Shown here: positions 26,211 to 35,275 of the stretch, one piece after another | Position numbering within the stretch: the stretch's first letter is position 1 | Layout of the letters: each line of letters begins with the position of its first letter | Source of the DNA: Aulosira sp. FACHB-615 | GTDB lineage: Bacteria > Cyanobacteriota > Cyanobacteriia > Cyanobacteriales > Nostocaceae | Length of the DNA: 64,000 nucleotides | Reading direction: 5' to 3' | Assembly: GCF_014698045.1 (NCBI RefSeq) | Contig: NZ_JACJSE010000003.1 | Location: forward strand, 510,985-574,984 | Notes under the pieces: model-generated | The model's input: the letters and a program-made list of their open reading frames with translations, nothing else | What the model was told of the DNA's origin: nothing | The model's database searches: none | Made by a program: the position numbers and the translations under genes

Positions 26211-26654
26211 ATGTATCTTCTTGATACCAATCATTGTTCCTTCTTGATGGAGGGTTTACCTAGTGTTGCCAATCACCTGCGATCGCTTGGTCAAATACAA
26301 CTGTCTACTAGTGTTATTGTTGCAGGAGAATTACGCTTTATGGCGCAAAATTCCCAACAGAAAGCTGCTAACTTAATCAAAGTTAATGCGGTATTGCAGC
26401 GAATTAACTTATATGGAATCGATAAAGAAACTACAGAAATTTACGGTGACTTTAAATCTGAATTAATCAAGCATTTTGGCCCCAAAGAAAAAACTAAACG
26501 TAGCACAACTCAATTAAATACTATCGGGATTAGTGAAAATGACCTCTGGATAGCTGCGACAGCCTTACGCCATTCATTGATTATCGTTTCATGCGATAGT
26601 GATTTTGAGCGAATGCAGCAAGTAAGAGAAATTGCTTGGGAAAGTTGGGTTTAG
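26211..26654 (+). CDS. VapC-like PIN-domain toxin
   Basis: A 147-residue PIN-domain ribonuclease. The four acidic positions of the metal site are visible: Asp5 in YLLDTNHCSF, Glu41 in IVAGELRF, Asp near 107 in SENDLWIAATAL and Asp near 125-127 in VSCDSDFERM. VapC toxins cut specific tRNAs or rRNA; the target is unknown. Two bases separate it from the DUF2281 antitoxin gene, and the pair sits between moxR and DUF58 genes on the same strand, so read-through from the moxR promoter is likely. Confidence 0.88.
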   Translation: MYLLDTNHCSFLMEGLPSVANHLRSLGQIQLSTSVIVAGELRFMAQNSQQKAANLIKVNAVLQRINLYGIDKETTEIYGDFKSELIKHFGPKEKTKRSTTQLNTIGISENDLWIAATALRHSLIIVSCDSDFERMQQVREIAWESWV

Positions 26655-26700
26655 ATTTCTAAAAAATACTTACAAAAATTAGCAAAAAACTAAATAAAAC

Positions 26701-28020
26701 ATGGTTGCTTCTCAAAGAGTTTATTTTTTATTAGGATTAGGAATTGCGATCGCACCCATCCTTTCCCTATTCCTCACCATTCCCGTTAGCATCGCCATCA
26801 CTTTATTATTTGATGCCATTATTCTGATATTGATGATGGTGGATGGGTTGCGAGTCCGTTCATTACGAGTGCAAATCAAGCGCGACTTACCGCAACGCTT
26901 ATCAATTGGGCGAGATAATCCGGTAATGTTGACGGTAACAGCCGCAAACACTGACGCAATTATTCAAATTCGTGATTACTATCCCCCAGAATTTGGCGTA
27001 TCTACCCCGACACTCACCGCCACTATTCCCGCTAACACTACCCAAGAATTAACTTACACTGTCCACCCCAGACAACGAGGGGAATTTCCTTGGGGAAATA
27101 TTCAAGTGCGACAGTTGGGAACTTGGGGGTTAGCTTGGCATAATTGGCAAATACCGCAAAATGTTGCAGTCAAAGTTTATCCTGATTTAATTGGGTTGCG
27201 ATCGCTCTCTATTCGCCTCACCTTACAATCATCAGGTTCCATCCGCCAATCTCGCCGCATGGGTATCGGTACAGAGTTTGCAGAACTGCGGAACTATCAC
27301 ACTGGTGATGATTTACGTTTTATTGATTGGAAAGCCACCGCCAGGAGAACTACTGGGAATACTCCACCTTTGGTCAGGGTGTTAGAACCAGAACAAGAAC
27401 AAACCTTGATTATTTTATTAGACCGTGGTCGGCTAATGACAGCACAAGTCAAAGGCTTACAGCGATTTGATTGGGGTTTAAATGCTACTTTATCATTAGC
27501 ATTAGCCGGATTACATCGGGGCGATCGCGTCGGGGTGGGTGTATTTGACCGCCAAATGCACACATGGGTTTCCCCAGAACGCGGACAATCTCATCTGGGT
27601 AAATTAATCGATTATCTCACTCCCATTCAGCCAGTTTTACTCGAATCTGATTATTTAGGGGCTGTTACCAATGTAGTACAACGGCAAACTCGCCGTGCCT
27701 TAGTAGTTGTCATCACCGATTTAGTTGATGTCACCGCTTCTACGGAATTATTAGCCGCACTCTCTCGGTTAGCGCCCCGTTATTTACCCTTCTGCGTCAC
27801 TTTGCGAGATCCCCAAGTTGATCATCTAGCGCACACATTTACTCAAGAGGTGACAGCAGCTTATAGTCGTGCTGTGGCTTTAGATTTATTAGCACAACGT
27901 CAAGTAGCCTTTGCTCAATTAAAGCAAAAAGGAGTCTTGGTACTTGATGCACCAGCAAATCAAATTACTGACCAGTTGGTTGAAAGATATCTACAACTTA
28001 AAGCCAGAAATCAGTTATGA
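26701..28020 (+). CDS. DUF58 / VWA-like membrane protein, MoxR partner
   Basis: A 439-residue protein with two N-terminal membrane segments (about 5-24 and 27-45), a beta-rich middle and a DUF58 domain with the key motif GTEFAELRNYHTGDDLRFID followed by WKATARR (about 190-215). The C-terminal half has a von Willebrand A-like fold with LIILLDRGRLM (MIDAS-like). DUF58 proteins work with MoxR ATPases, whose gene lies 0.8 kb upstream. The likely job is maturation of membrane or periplasmic proteins, by family analogy. Confidence 0.9.
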   Translation: MVASQRVYFLLGLGIAIAPILSLFLTIPVSIAITLLFDAIILILMMVDGLRVRSLRVQIKRDLPQRLSIGRDNPVMLTVTAANTDAIIQIRDYYPPEFGVSTPTLTATIPANTTQELTYTVHPRQRGEFPWGNIQVRQLGTWGLAWHNWQIPQNVAVKVYPDLIGLRSLSIRLTLQSSGSIRQSRRMGIGTEFAELRNYHTGDDLRFIDWKATARRTTGNTPPLVRVLEPEQEQTLIILLDRGRLMTAQVKGLQRFDWGLNATLSLALAGLHRGDRVGVGVFDRQMHTWVSPERGQSHLGKLIDYLTPIQPVLLESDYLGAVTNVVQRQTRRALVVVITDLVDVTASTELLAALSRLAPRYLPFCVTLRDPQVDHLAHTFTQEVTAAYSRAVALDLLAQRQVAFAQLKQKGVLVLDAPANQITDQLVERYLQLKARNQL

Positions 28021-28062
28021 ATGGTCATTTGTTATTTGTCATTTGTCATTTGTTGGCGAAAG
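28021..28062. repeat. Short tandem repeat (TCATTTGT units)
   Basis: Consecutive units of TCATTTGT/TTATTTGT directly after the DUF58 stop codon; a typical Nostoc tandem repeat, also found in inverted sense before the atpA gene (52268-52345). Confidence 0.65.
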
Positions 28063-28098
28063 TTATTAGCGTTTGTTCTCTCAATGTGAGATTATGCA

Positions 28099-28443
28099 AT
28101 GGATAAATTAATAGAGTATCCTAAGTTAATTAAGCGCATTTTAACTGAGTATGTAGAATTTAGTAACCGCCATTCCAACTCAGATATAGAGAGATTTTTG
28201 ATTGTGGATGAATCACAGAATAATTATATTTGGATGAATCTGGGTTGGCAAAATGGAGAACGTGTTTCTGGTATAACAGTCTATGTGCGGATTCGTGATG
28301 GCAAATTCTGGATTGAAGAAGATTGGACTGAAGAAGGCATTGCAACTGATTTAGTTCGTGCCGGTGTTCCTAAAGATGATATTGTACTGGCATTTCATGA
28401 ACCGCAGATGAGGCAGTATACAGATTTTGCTGTAGTATCGTAA
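28099..28443 (+). CDS. xisI: XisI-family protein
   Basis: A 114-residue protein of the XisI (fdxN-element excision controlling factor) family. MDKLIEYPKLIKRILTEYVE and the later GWQNGERVSGITVYVRIRDG and EEDWTEEGIATDLVRAGVPK segments are family hallmarks. In Anabaena 7120 XisI acts with XisH in control of the XisF recombinase that excises the fdxN element in heterocysts. Here no xisH lies next to it (it normally precedes xisI), and no fdxN element is visible, so it is an orphan of the widespread xisHI family; its function may differ from excision. Confidence 0.88.
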   Translation: MDKLIEYPKLIKRILTEYVEFSNRHSNSDIERFLIVDESQNNYIWMNLGWQNGERVSGITVYVRIRDGKFWIEEDWTEEGIATDLVRAGVPKDDIVLAFHEPQMRQYTDFAVVS

Positions 28444-28563
28444 TTTTTTTCATCTTTGCCCCTACTCTGCGAGTTCCGCTTGCGGTATGCGCGAGACTTA
28501 AAATTCGTGTTTTATAACATTCATACAAGAGGTCTAATAATTACTGATTGAGGCTGAAAAATC

Positions 28564-29802
28564 ATGGGGAGTGCAAATAATCAGGGAATTTGCTGGTGGT
28601 TTCTCGCACAGTTTACCCGCTACAGTGTAACTTTATTGCTGAGTGCGGTAATGTTTGCTGATGTTGTGGCGGCGACACCGAAAAACCAAGGGTTGCAGAT
28701 AGAACAGCAAACCACTCAACAAGATACCACTCGCGCTACTGCGAAACGCCTTTTTCAAGAGGGAATGCAGTTTTATCAACAGGGGACAGCAGAATCACTG
28801 CGACAAGCAATTGGTAAATACCAAGCAGCTCTGAAGCTTTGGCAAAAACTTGATGAGCAAAGCCGGGAAGCCGAAACTCTCAATCAACTTGGCTTAGTCT
28901 ACGACGATTTGGGAGAAACACAAGAAGTACTCAAATATTTCAACCAAGCTCTACCAATACTCCGCGCAGTGGAGGATAGAGCAGGGGAAGCCGCCACCCT
29001 CAACAATATTGGCAAAGTCTACCTCTCATTAGGAGAAAGGGAAGAAGCACTCAAACACTTCAACCGAGCTTTACTGATCAGCCGTGCAGTGGGGGACAAA
29101 AAAGTGGAAGCCCTAACTCTCAACTATCTTGGTGTTATCTACAACTCATTAGAAGAACCGCAACAAGCTCTCAAATACTATAACCAAGCTTTACCAATAC
29201 TTCGTGCAGTCGGGGATAGAGAACAGGAAGCCAGTACCCTGAAAAATATTAGCTTAGTCTACGCTGCTTTAGGAGAAAAGCAAGCAGCAATCAAATATCT
29301 CAACCAAGCTTTATCCATAGGCCTTGCAGTGAAAGACAAAAGAATTGAAGCCCGTACCCTCAATGATATTGGCTTTGTCTACGCCTCATTGGGAGAACCG
29401 CAAGAAGCTCTCAAATATTTTGACCAAGCTTTACCCATACTCCGCGCAGTAGGCGAGAAAAGAAGGGAAGCCACTATCCTCCATAATATTGGCGGTATCC
29501 ACAAATCATTAGGAGAACAAGAAGAAGCCCTCAAATATTACAACCAAGCTTTATCTATACGTCGTGCAGTGGGGGACAGAAAAGGGGAAATCCTCACCCT
29601 CTCTAACATGGCTTCCCTAGAATACAGACGGGGTAATTTACAACCAGCCCAAACACACATTCAAGCAGCTATTGAAATAATTGAAGAGTTACGCGCCAAA
29701 ATCACTAATGCAGAACTACGTGATGCTTATTCTGCATCAGTGAGAGGCTATTACGAGTTCAACACCTATCTATTAATGGAACTGCAAAAAAAGGATTTAT
29801 AA
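28564..29802 (+). CDS. TPR-repeat secreted protein, lacks the usual CHAT domain
   Basis: A 412-residue protein with an N-terminal signal (hydrophobic ~17-38, A-A site), then about seven tetratricopeptide repeats of 40 residues (repeat style: NNIGKVYLSLGEREEALKHF) from residue ~85 to ~365, encoded by 120-bp near-identical DNA units. After the repeats comes the segment LRDAYSASVRGYYEFNTYLL, the linker that in cyanobacterial TPR-CHAT proteins leads into the caspase-like CHAT protease domain. The gene stops a few codons later and no CHAT sequence follows, so it appears C-terminally truncated. TPRs mediate protein-protein contacts. Confidence 0.85.
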   Translation: MGSANNQGICWWFLAQFTRYSVTLLLSAVMFADVVAATPKNQGLQIEQQTTQQDTTRATAKRLFQEGMQFYQQGTAESLRQAIGKYQAALKLWQKLDEQSREAETLNQLGLVYDDLGETQEVLKYFNQALPILRAVEDRAGEAATLNNIGKVYLSLGEREEALKHFNRALLISRAVGDKKVEALTLNYLGVIYNSLEEPQQALKYYNQALPILRAVGDREQEASTLKNISLVYAALGEKQAAIKYLNQALSIGLAVKDKRIEARTLNDIGFVYASLGEPQEALKYFDQALPILRAVGEKRREATILHNIGGIHKSLGEQEEALKYYNQALSIRRAVGDRKGEILTLSNMASLEYRRGNLQPAQTHIQAAIEIIEELRAKITNAELRDAYSASVRGYYEFNTYLLMELQKKDL

Positions 29803-29853
29803 ATTAGCAGTGAAAGTTAGCGATCGCTCCTATCTTCTCATCAAACTACTTGG

Positions 29854-30372
29854 TTAGAGTGTTTGGAAATTCTCAATTGTCAAGAACAATTCCTCGTCAG
29901 CTGTTTGAAAGCTGTAGTCGATGCTAATTTGGGTGGGATAACCACGCCGACTGTTGTATGTTACATCAACATTATCTGCTCGACGGGCGATCGCATCTGC
30001 AATCACATTAAACAGTTTGGGAATTGTTTTGTATCTTTCAAAAAATTCTGGGTTACTAATCGGTTCACCTGTAGTTGTGGTGATGGATGCTGTAATCCCA
30101 TTTCTAACAGTAATAATTACTGGCCCTCTGGCAGCAGGCGCACAAAAACAACTCCTTGATAGTGTATAGCGATAATTGCGGATATTTTGCTGATTCCACA
30201 ACTTGCGATTAACTACTAATTGTTGTAAATCGTTAGCTGCTGGTCTTTGTGCTATCTTTACAGTTGATTGAGATATTGCTGGTGTATTAAAACTTAAAGG
30301 CATTAATAATGCTGTGCTGATCATAATTGGCCAGCGCAACTGCATCAAGTGAGTTTTGAAATTCCTCGGCAT
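29854..30372 (-). CDS. DUF6174 exported protein
   Basis: A 172-residue exported protein. The N terminus has a signal peptide (about 12-32, ending near AISQS). The mature part contains the DUF6174 pattern: WNQQNIRNYRYTLSRSCFC, then ARGPVIITVRNG, a middle FERYKTIPKLFNVIADAI, and TYNSRRGYPTQISIDYSFQT near the C terminus. DUF6174 proteins have no established function; the fold recalls beta-rich inhibitor or lipocalin-like domains, which is speculation. Two Cys (SCFC) may be oxidised after export. Single gene on the minus strand. Confidence 0.82.
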   Translation of the reverse strand: MPRNFKTHLMQLRWPIMISTALLMPLSFNTPAISQSTVKIAQRPAANDLQQLVVNRKLWNQQNIRNYRYTLSRSCFCAPAARGPVIITVRNGITASITTTTGEPISNPEFFERYKTIPKLFNVIADAIARRADNVDVTYNSRRGYPTQISIDYSFQTADEELFLTIENFQTL

Positions 30373-30445
30373 TGGATTATTCCCTGGTGTATTTGCGGTT
30401 ACAGTGCTTTATATAGCGGCTCTTACTTGCTTGTAATACAGTAGG

Positions 30446-30515
30446 AACCCCACCCCGCATTTGCTTACGCAAACGCTCCCCTCCCCGCTTGCGGGGAGGG
30501 GTTGGGGGTGGGGTT
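30446..30515. repeat. Long GC-rich hairpin repeat
   Basis: AACCCCACCCC at the left pairs with GGGGTGGGGTT at the right; inside, CCCTCCCCGC pairs with GCGGGGAGGG, with GCATTTGCTTACGCAAACGC between them. This is a common interspersed Nostocales repeat, present once here. Confidence 0.75.
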
Positions 30516-30617
30516 GAAATGTACCTCATCCAACCGAGAACCGCTATGTAACACTTAAAAATTTAGGGCTTAATCCTTGACTTGTCAAGTTACTCAGACT
30601 ACATATCAACTCTTAAT

Positions 30618-30764
30618 TTAGGGCTTTTTCGACACATCCCAAATATCTTGTTTAATTTGCTCTTTTGCAATTAGCAACTGAACTTTAATCGGTAATTTTA
30701 AAGCTGGTCGTATAGACCATAATTCTTCATCTAATAATTCTCTTTCTAAATTTATATAAATCAT
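30618..30764 (-). CDS. Small hypothetical protein, 48 aa
   Basis: MIYINLERELLDEELWSIRP and the following basic helix would give a 48-residue soluble protein. The ATG at 30764 has AAGGA seven bases upstream on the minus strand, which is why I list it; a longer frame begins at a TTG at 30800. It has no recognised family and no clear partner. Composition (alternating acidic and basic helices) is protein-like, so it may be real, but the evidence is thin. Confidence 0.35.
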   Translation of the reverse strand: MIYINLERELLDEELWSIRPALKLPIKVQLLIAKEQIKQDIWDVSKKP

Positions 30765-31050
30765 TAATTTATCCTTGATATCGCCAAAATTAGCAAGCAA
30801 ACTTAAAGTCTGCTTTTTGGTAGATGAGTTTTATCAAAAGCCGATAAAACATTTAATAAATACAGCTTATCTATTTATAGAAAATAACTTTGATAATTTA
30901 TTTTTTATAAAAGGCGTTAAATCGATAGACAAACCGTATATTATTTAAATAATCTCTCATAGACTGTTCTAAAAATCAAGCTATTAGCAAGACAAGGCAA
31001 CAATTTATTGATGAGCAATGTAGCCGTGAACTGTTAATTGGGATAAATAT

Positions 31051-31800
31051 ATGGCAGGTAAATTAGAAGGAAAAGTAGCAATTGTTACTGGAGCTTCTGC
31101 GGGGATAGGTGAAGCAACTGCGATCGCCTTAGCCGCAGAGGGAGCGCAAGTAGTAATTGCAGCCAGGCGTTCTGACCGACTAGATGCAGTAGCGCAAAAG
31201 ATTACTGAAAATGGCGGCAAAGCATTACCGATAGTTACAGATGTTACCGATGAAACCCAAGTCAAAAATTTGGTAGATAAAGCGATCGCTGCCTGGGGAA
31301 GAGTTGATATTTTAGTCAACAATGCCGGGATTGCCGTTATTGGCGAGATTGATGGTGGTAACACCGCAAATTGGCGACGGATGATTGATATCAACGTTTT
31401 AGGTGTGCTGTATGCAACACACTCTGTTTTGCCAATTTTGAAAGCCCAAAATTCTGGACATATCGTTAACATCTCTTCAGTAGCGGGTCGTACAGCTAGA
31501 GCCGGGATTGGGATCTACAACGCCACAAAATGGGGTGTCAATGGTTTTTCGGAAGCATTACGTCAAGAAGTTTACCAACATAACATCCGCGTCACGATCA
31601 TCGAACCCGGTTTAGTGGATACAGAAATCAACGACTTGATTGACGACCCCATCGCCAAGCAACGTAGTGAAGAACGACGTAAAACCGTCACCCCACTAGA
31701 AAGCGAAGATATAGCCGCAGCCATTGTCTATGCAGTCACTCAACCGCCACGGGTGAATGTCAATGAAATTCTCATCCGTCCCACACAACAGGGATGGTAA
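31051..31800 (+). CDS. Short-chain dehydrogenase/reductase
   Basis: A 249-residue classical SDR. NAD(P)-binding TGASAGIGEATAIALA (about 13-28), NNAGIAVIGE (about 91-100), catalytic Ser in NISSVAGRTARAG (about 142) and the Tyr-x-x-x-Lys pair in YNATKWGVNGFSEALRQEV. The arginines after the second strand (AARRSDRLD) suggest NADP(H). The PG motif (EPGLVDTEI) is present. The substrate is unknown. A glutathione S-transferase-fold gene starts 34 bases after its stop, suggesting a small redox or detoxification operon. Confidence 0.9.
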   Translation: MAGKLEGKVAIVTGASAGIGEATAIALAAEGAQVVIAARRSDRLDAVAQKITENGGKALPIVTDVTDETQVKNLVDKAIAAWGRVDILVNNAGIAVIGEIDGGNTANWRRMIDINVLGVLYATHSVLPILKAQNSGHIVNISSVAGRTARAGIGIYNATKWGVNGFSEALRQEVYQHNIRVTIIEPGLVDTEINDLIDDPIAKQRSEERRKTVTPLESEDIAAAIVYAVTQPPRVNVNEILIRPTQQGW

Positions 31801-31834
31801 TCAATTCTGCAACATTATTAGAAATTACAAAAAT

Positions 31835-33055
31835 ATGACCACTCCAACTACAGCATCTACCTGGGAACAGTTATCGGAAATTGCTCAAAAACACACCCCA
31901 GCGCGGCGGGTACGCCGACCAGGACAGTCTCCATCTACTGCACCTATTCCTAGCAGTCTGCATAAACTACCGCCAGACACCACACCACCCGTATTGCTTT
32001 ACCGCGATACAAACTCTTGGTGTCCTTTTTGTGAAAGAGTGTGGTTTGCTTTAGAAGAAAAACAAATTCCCTTTGAAACAGAGTTTATTGACTTAAGCAA
32101 TAAACCCAAATGGTATACGGATTTAGTTCCCACAACCCTTGTCCCAGCCGCCAAAATCGAGGGTGAGTTAGTCTACGAATCTAAAGATATTCTCTTAGCT
32201 TTAGAAGCGAGATTTCCTAGTCCGTCACTACTTCCTGAAGACCCAGAAGAAAATGCTGTAGCTAGACAGTGGGTAGAAGATGCAGAAACTAATGGTTTTC
32301 GTAATCTTGCTTATAAATTCTTGCGGGAAACTCCGACAGATGCGGATGAGTTAGCTAACTTACAAGCTACCTTTGAAACCAGTCTAGATGAGCTTGAGCA
32401 AACTTTAGGCAAATATCCAGGCCCCTACTTTTTATCAACCTTTAGCTTAGTTGATATTATGTATAGCCCCCATTTAGATAGACTGGCGGCGAATTTACCT
32501 GTGTATCGGGGCTATCAAATCAAAGGAAATCCCCGCTTCCCACGGATTAATGCTTGGTTTGCAGCGTTGAATGAACGTCCTGCTTATCATCGCGTCAAAT
32601 CAGACGACACCACCAATAATTTACTGCTGCGCCGGAGGTTTGGTATTGAACCAACAGGAAACGCCTTACCTTTAAATACAGCAGATAGTAATGCTATTCA
32701 ATATCGCGCCGAAGCAGCAGAAAGACTCAGCGATAACCATGAAGTTGCGATCGCAGATATTATCAAAAATTCTGGTGTGCAAGCATTGGCTATAGATGGT
32801 GATATTACCACAGTTAAAGAAGCGGTGGATTTGCATTTAAGACTGTTGGCAGAATACCTGATTCATGGTGATAGCGCCCCCTTACCAGGAGGTCGGACTG
32901 GTGGCAAAAATAGTATAGAAACAACAGTATCAGCAGTTGGCGCGATCGCTCTTGCCTACGTCAGAAATCGCGTCTGTGCGCCGCGTGATATGAGTGCTGG
33001 TGCAGCCACCGCATTCCGCGCCGCAGTTGATCAGGTTTTGGCTTCTCTGTATTAA
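31835..33055 (+). CDS. Glutathione S-transferase-fold protein with CPFC glutaredoxin-like motif
   Basis: A 406-residue protein. The N-terminal thioredoxin fold begins near residue 49 (LLYRDTNSWCPFCERVWFAL) with a CPFC active site like glutaredoxins and omega-class GSTs / dehydroascorbate reductases, then PTTLVPAAKI with the cis-Pro and ESKDILLAL. The GST helical domain follows to about 255 (YPGPYFLSTFSLVDIMYSPH). A further ~150-residue C-terminal region (RYRAEAAERLSDNHE style helices) is peculiar to this cyanobacterial subfamily. An in-frame upstream ATG (31757) would overlap the SDR gene; the start at 31835 is preferred. Cotranscribed with the SDR gene. Confidence 0.85.
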   Translation: MTTPTTASTWEQLSEIAQKHTPARRVRRPGQSPSTAPIPSSLHKLPPDTTPPVLLYRDTNSWCPFCERVWFALEEKQIPFETEFIDLSNKPKWYTDLVPTTLVPAAKIEGELVYESKDILLALEARFPSPSLLPEDPEENAVARQWVEDAETNGFRNLAYKFLRETPTDADELANLQATFETSLDELEQTLGKYPGPYFLSTFSLVDIMYSPHLDRLAANLPVYRGYQIKGNPRFPRINAWFAALNERPAYHRVKSDDTTNNLLLRRRFGIEPTGNALPLNTADSNAIQYRAEAAERLSDNHEVAIADIIKNSGVQALAIDGDITTVKEAVDLHLRLLAEYLIHGDSAPLPGGRTGGKNSIETTVSAVGAIALAYVRNRVCAPRDMSAGAATAFRAAVDQVLASLY

Positions 33056-33061
33056 GCTGAT

Positions 33062-33150
33062 CAAAGGGAACAGGGAACAGTGGAGATTTTACTTGGTTTT
33101 AAACCTTGCTTCGGGGCTAGTTTTTTCCCTGTTCTCGCCCCCAAAGGCTT
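33062..33150. terminator. Possible hairpin after GST operon
   Basis: GGGAACAGGGAACAG at 33067-33081 is complementary to TTTTTTCCCTGTTCTC at 33123-33138, forming an imperfect hairpin with an A/T-rich loop between convergent genes. Also a copy of a Nostoc short repeat. Confidence 0.45.
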
Positions 33151-33256
33151 AATAAAAATGGGAAGCAGAAATTTCTACTTCCCAAATCACCGAACCGCAA
33201 ATTTAATCACTTACTCAGAATTATGAAAAGTGAGAGTAGGTGAAAAAAGCTAAATA

Positions 33257-33940
33257 TTACTTTTGAGCAACTGCAACACCATTAGGTTCACCAAGAACTT
33301 TAGCGAATCTTTCTAAATAGAAATTCACAGGATTTGCTACTGCTTGAATAGACTCACGACTTTCTACTGCATTCCACCATTGCAGCAAACGGGGTGTTTC
33401 TGCTGGTAAGGTGAACTTACGGAAGTGTTCGAGGACGGGTAAACGCTCAAACCAAGGATAAAAGCTGATATCAACTAAACTAAACTGTTCACCCAACCAA
33501 TAAGGGCCGTTACCAGATAGCTTACCTAATCCTTCTTGTTCAATATACAAAAGTGCCTCGATAAATTCTTGCCGCCCTTGTTCTTGTTCTTGAGCATCTT
33601 TACCACGCAAGAATTTGTTAAACGCGGGGACAAAACGACTATTGGCGTAGTCAATCCAAATCCGCGCGATCGCTTTTGTTGTAGGATCATGAGGTAACAA
33701 AGCTGGCTCTGGAAAGACTTCTTCTAGATATTCATTAATTACCGCAGATTCATAAAGTTCTACATCCCCATGCTTAATTGCTGGTACTTTACCATAGCGC
33801 GAAACCTGCGTGAAATCTGATGGCTTGTTCTGTAAGTCAATTTCAACTGGGGTAAAGTCAATTTTCTTTTCTAGCAGAACCACGCGGGTTCTTTGAGAGA
33901 AGGTAGAGGCTTTGGCGAAGTAAAGTTGTAGGTTACTCAT
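33257..33940 (-). CDS. Glutathione S-transferase family protein
   Basis: A 227-residue cytosolic GST. N-terminal thioredoxin fold: LQLYFAKASTFSQRTRVVLL (catalytic Ser or Thr near residue 13-15), KVPAIKHGDVELYESAVINE with the cis-Pro (Pro53) and E-S glutathione contact. The helical domain has the N-capping/hydrophobic staple segment GNGPYWLGEQFSLVDISFYP (about 140-160). It would conjugate or reduce using glutathione; substrate not readable. Convergent with the SDR-GST operon. It may take part in the same stress response, which is inference from position. Confidence 0.9.
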   Translation of the reverse strand: MSNLQLYFAKASTFSQRTRVVLLEKKIDFTPVEIDLQNKPSDFTQVSRYGKVPAIKHGDVELYESAVINEYLEEVFPEPALLPHDPTTKAIARIWIDYANSRFVPAFNKFLRGKDAQEQEQGRQEFIEALLYIEQEGLGKLSGNGPYWLGEQFSLVDISFYPWFERLPVLEHFRKFTLPAETPRLLQWWNAVESRESIQAVANPVNFYLERFAKVLGEPNGVAVAQK

Positions 33941-34381
33941 GAATTTTTCCTTGTATGGTAGTTTGAATGCACCTCAAAGTCTAAGCAAACAAAAGTCTAC
34001 TCAACCTTAAAGTACGATAAACCTATAGAATTACCGTAGAATACCAAGAGTATTACATATCCTTTGGGAAAATACAACACTACTTTCCGCAAGTCTCTTT
34101 TGTTCATCTATACAAATAGAACTAGTAGTGTACCAACCCAGAATTGCTGTGTAGACGCAGCAAGGGAGCAGAGGAGCAGGGGAGCAGGGGGGAATGAAGG
34201 TACTTTCTCCCCTGCCCCTCTGCCCCTCTGCTATCCACCATGCAAAGTTGTCTTGGCAGACTACTAGAACGGCTAGATATGTAATACTTAGTAATAATGA
34301 TTGTTAGTAAATCTAACTATCACCAGTCTGTTAGGTCACTTTACACCACAAAACATCAGACCAAGACCAAATATCAAGACA
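33941..34381. repeat. Intergenic region with GGGGAGCAGG inverted repeat
   Basis: GAGCAGAGGAGCAGGGGAGC near 34167-34186 faces CTCCCCTGCCCCTCTGCCCC near 34207-34226 as an imperfect long hairpin. No gene seen in the 440 bases; promoter regions of the divergent GST and dienelactone hydrolase genes must lie at its ends. Confidence 0.55.
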
Positions 34382-35212
34382 ATGAAAGAAATATCACGTC
34401 GCCAATTTATCACCACAGCCACCCTGACAACAGGCTTTGTTTTAGCAGTACAGCCTGTATTTGCTAAAGTAATTACCACCGATAGCAAGGGCTTAACGGC
34501 GGGTGCAGTGAAAATTCCGGTTAAAGATGGCGAAATTCCTGCTTATAGAGCCGTACCTGCAACTGGCAGGAATTTCCCAGTGGTTTTGGTAATTCAAGAA
34601 ATTTTTGGTGTCCATGAGCATATTCAAGATGTTTGTCGTCGCTTTGCCAAGTTGGGGTATTTAGCGATCGCACCAGAATTATTTGTGCGTCAAGGTGATG
34701 TGTCAAAATTAAGCAACATAGACGAAATCCGTCCGATTGTTAGCAAAGTTCCTGATGCACAGGTACTATCTGACCTAGATGCAACAGTCAACTGGGCAGC
34801 AAAATCAGCCAAGGGAAATACCAAGAGAATTGGAATTACAGGCTTTTGCTGGGGTGGAAGAATTACTTGGCTCTATGCTGCACATAATCCCCAAGTCAAA
34901 GCAGGTGTAGCATGGTATGGCAGACTTGTGGGTAACTCTACAGAACTCACACCCAAACATCCCGTTGATATTGCTTCCACATTAAAAGTCCCTGTCTTGG
35001 GATTATACGGCGGTAAAGATACAGGCATACCTGTAGATACAGTAGAACAAATGCGCGATCGCCTCAAATCCAGTAGCAGCAAATCAGAAATTATCGTTTA
35101 TCCAGATGCACCCCACGCCTTTTTTGCAGATTATCGCCCATCTTACCGCGAGCAAGAAGCCAAAGAAGGCTGGCAAAAACTCCAAGCATGGTTTAAACAA
35201 CATGGGGTGTAA
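34382..35212 (+). CDS. Tat-exported dienelactone hydrolase family protein
   Basis: A 276-residue alpha/beta hydrolase of the dienelactone hydrolase family. The N terminus MKEISRRQFITTATLTTGF is a twin-arginine signal (S-R-R-Q-F-I), so it is exported folded. The triad is visible: Cys in GITGFCWGGRITW, Asp in GLYGGKDTGIP, His in YPDAPHAFFADYRP. The longer frame from 34301 is rejected because the Tat signal starts at 34382. Substrates of cyanobacterial members are not established. A methyltransferase gene follows 63 bases downstream. Confidence 0.88.
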   Translation: MKEISRRQFITTATLTTGFVLAVQPVFAKVITTDSKGLTAGAVKIPVKDGEIPAYRAVPATGRNFPVVLVIQEIFGVHEHIQDVCRRFAKLGYLAIAPELFVRQGDVSKLSNIDEIRPIVSKVPDAQVLSDLDATVNWAAKSAKGNTKRIGITGFCWGGRITWLYAAHNPQVKAGVAWYGRLVGNSTELTPKHPVDIASTLKVPVLGLYGGKDTGIPVDTVEQMRDRLKSSSSKSEIIVYPDAPHAFFADYRPSYREQEAKEGWQKLQAWFKQHGV

Positions 35213-35275
35213 TCATCTCTTGTGCAGCCAAAGACTCATCATTAGACTTGCGAAAGAGCAAGGAGAAGTTGAAAG

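Noticed and set aside
29863..30169. Plus-strand frames of 98 and 71 codons under the DUF6174 gene
   Set aside because: Antisense to a gene with signal peptide and family motifs.
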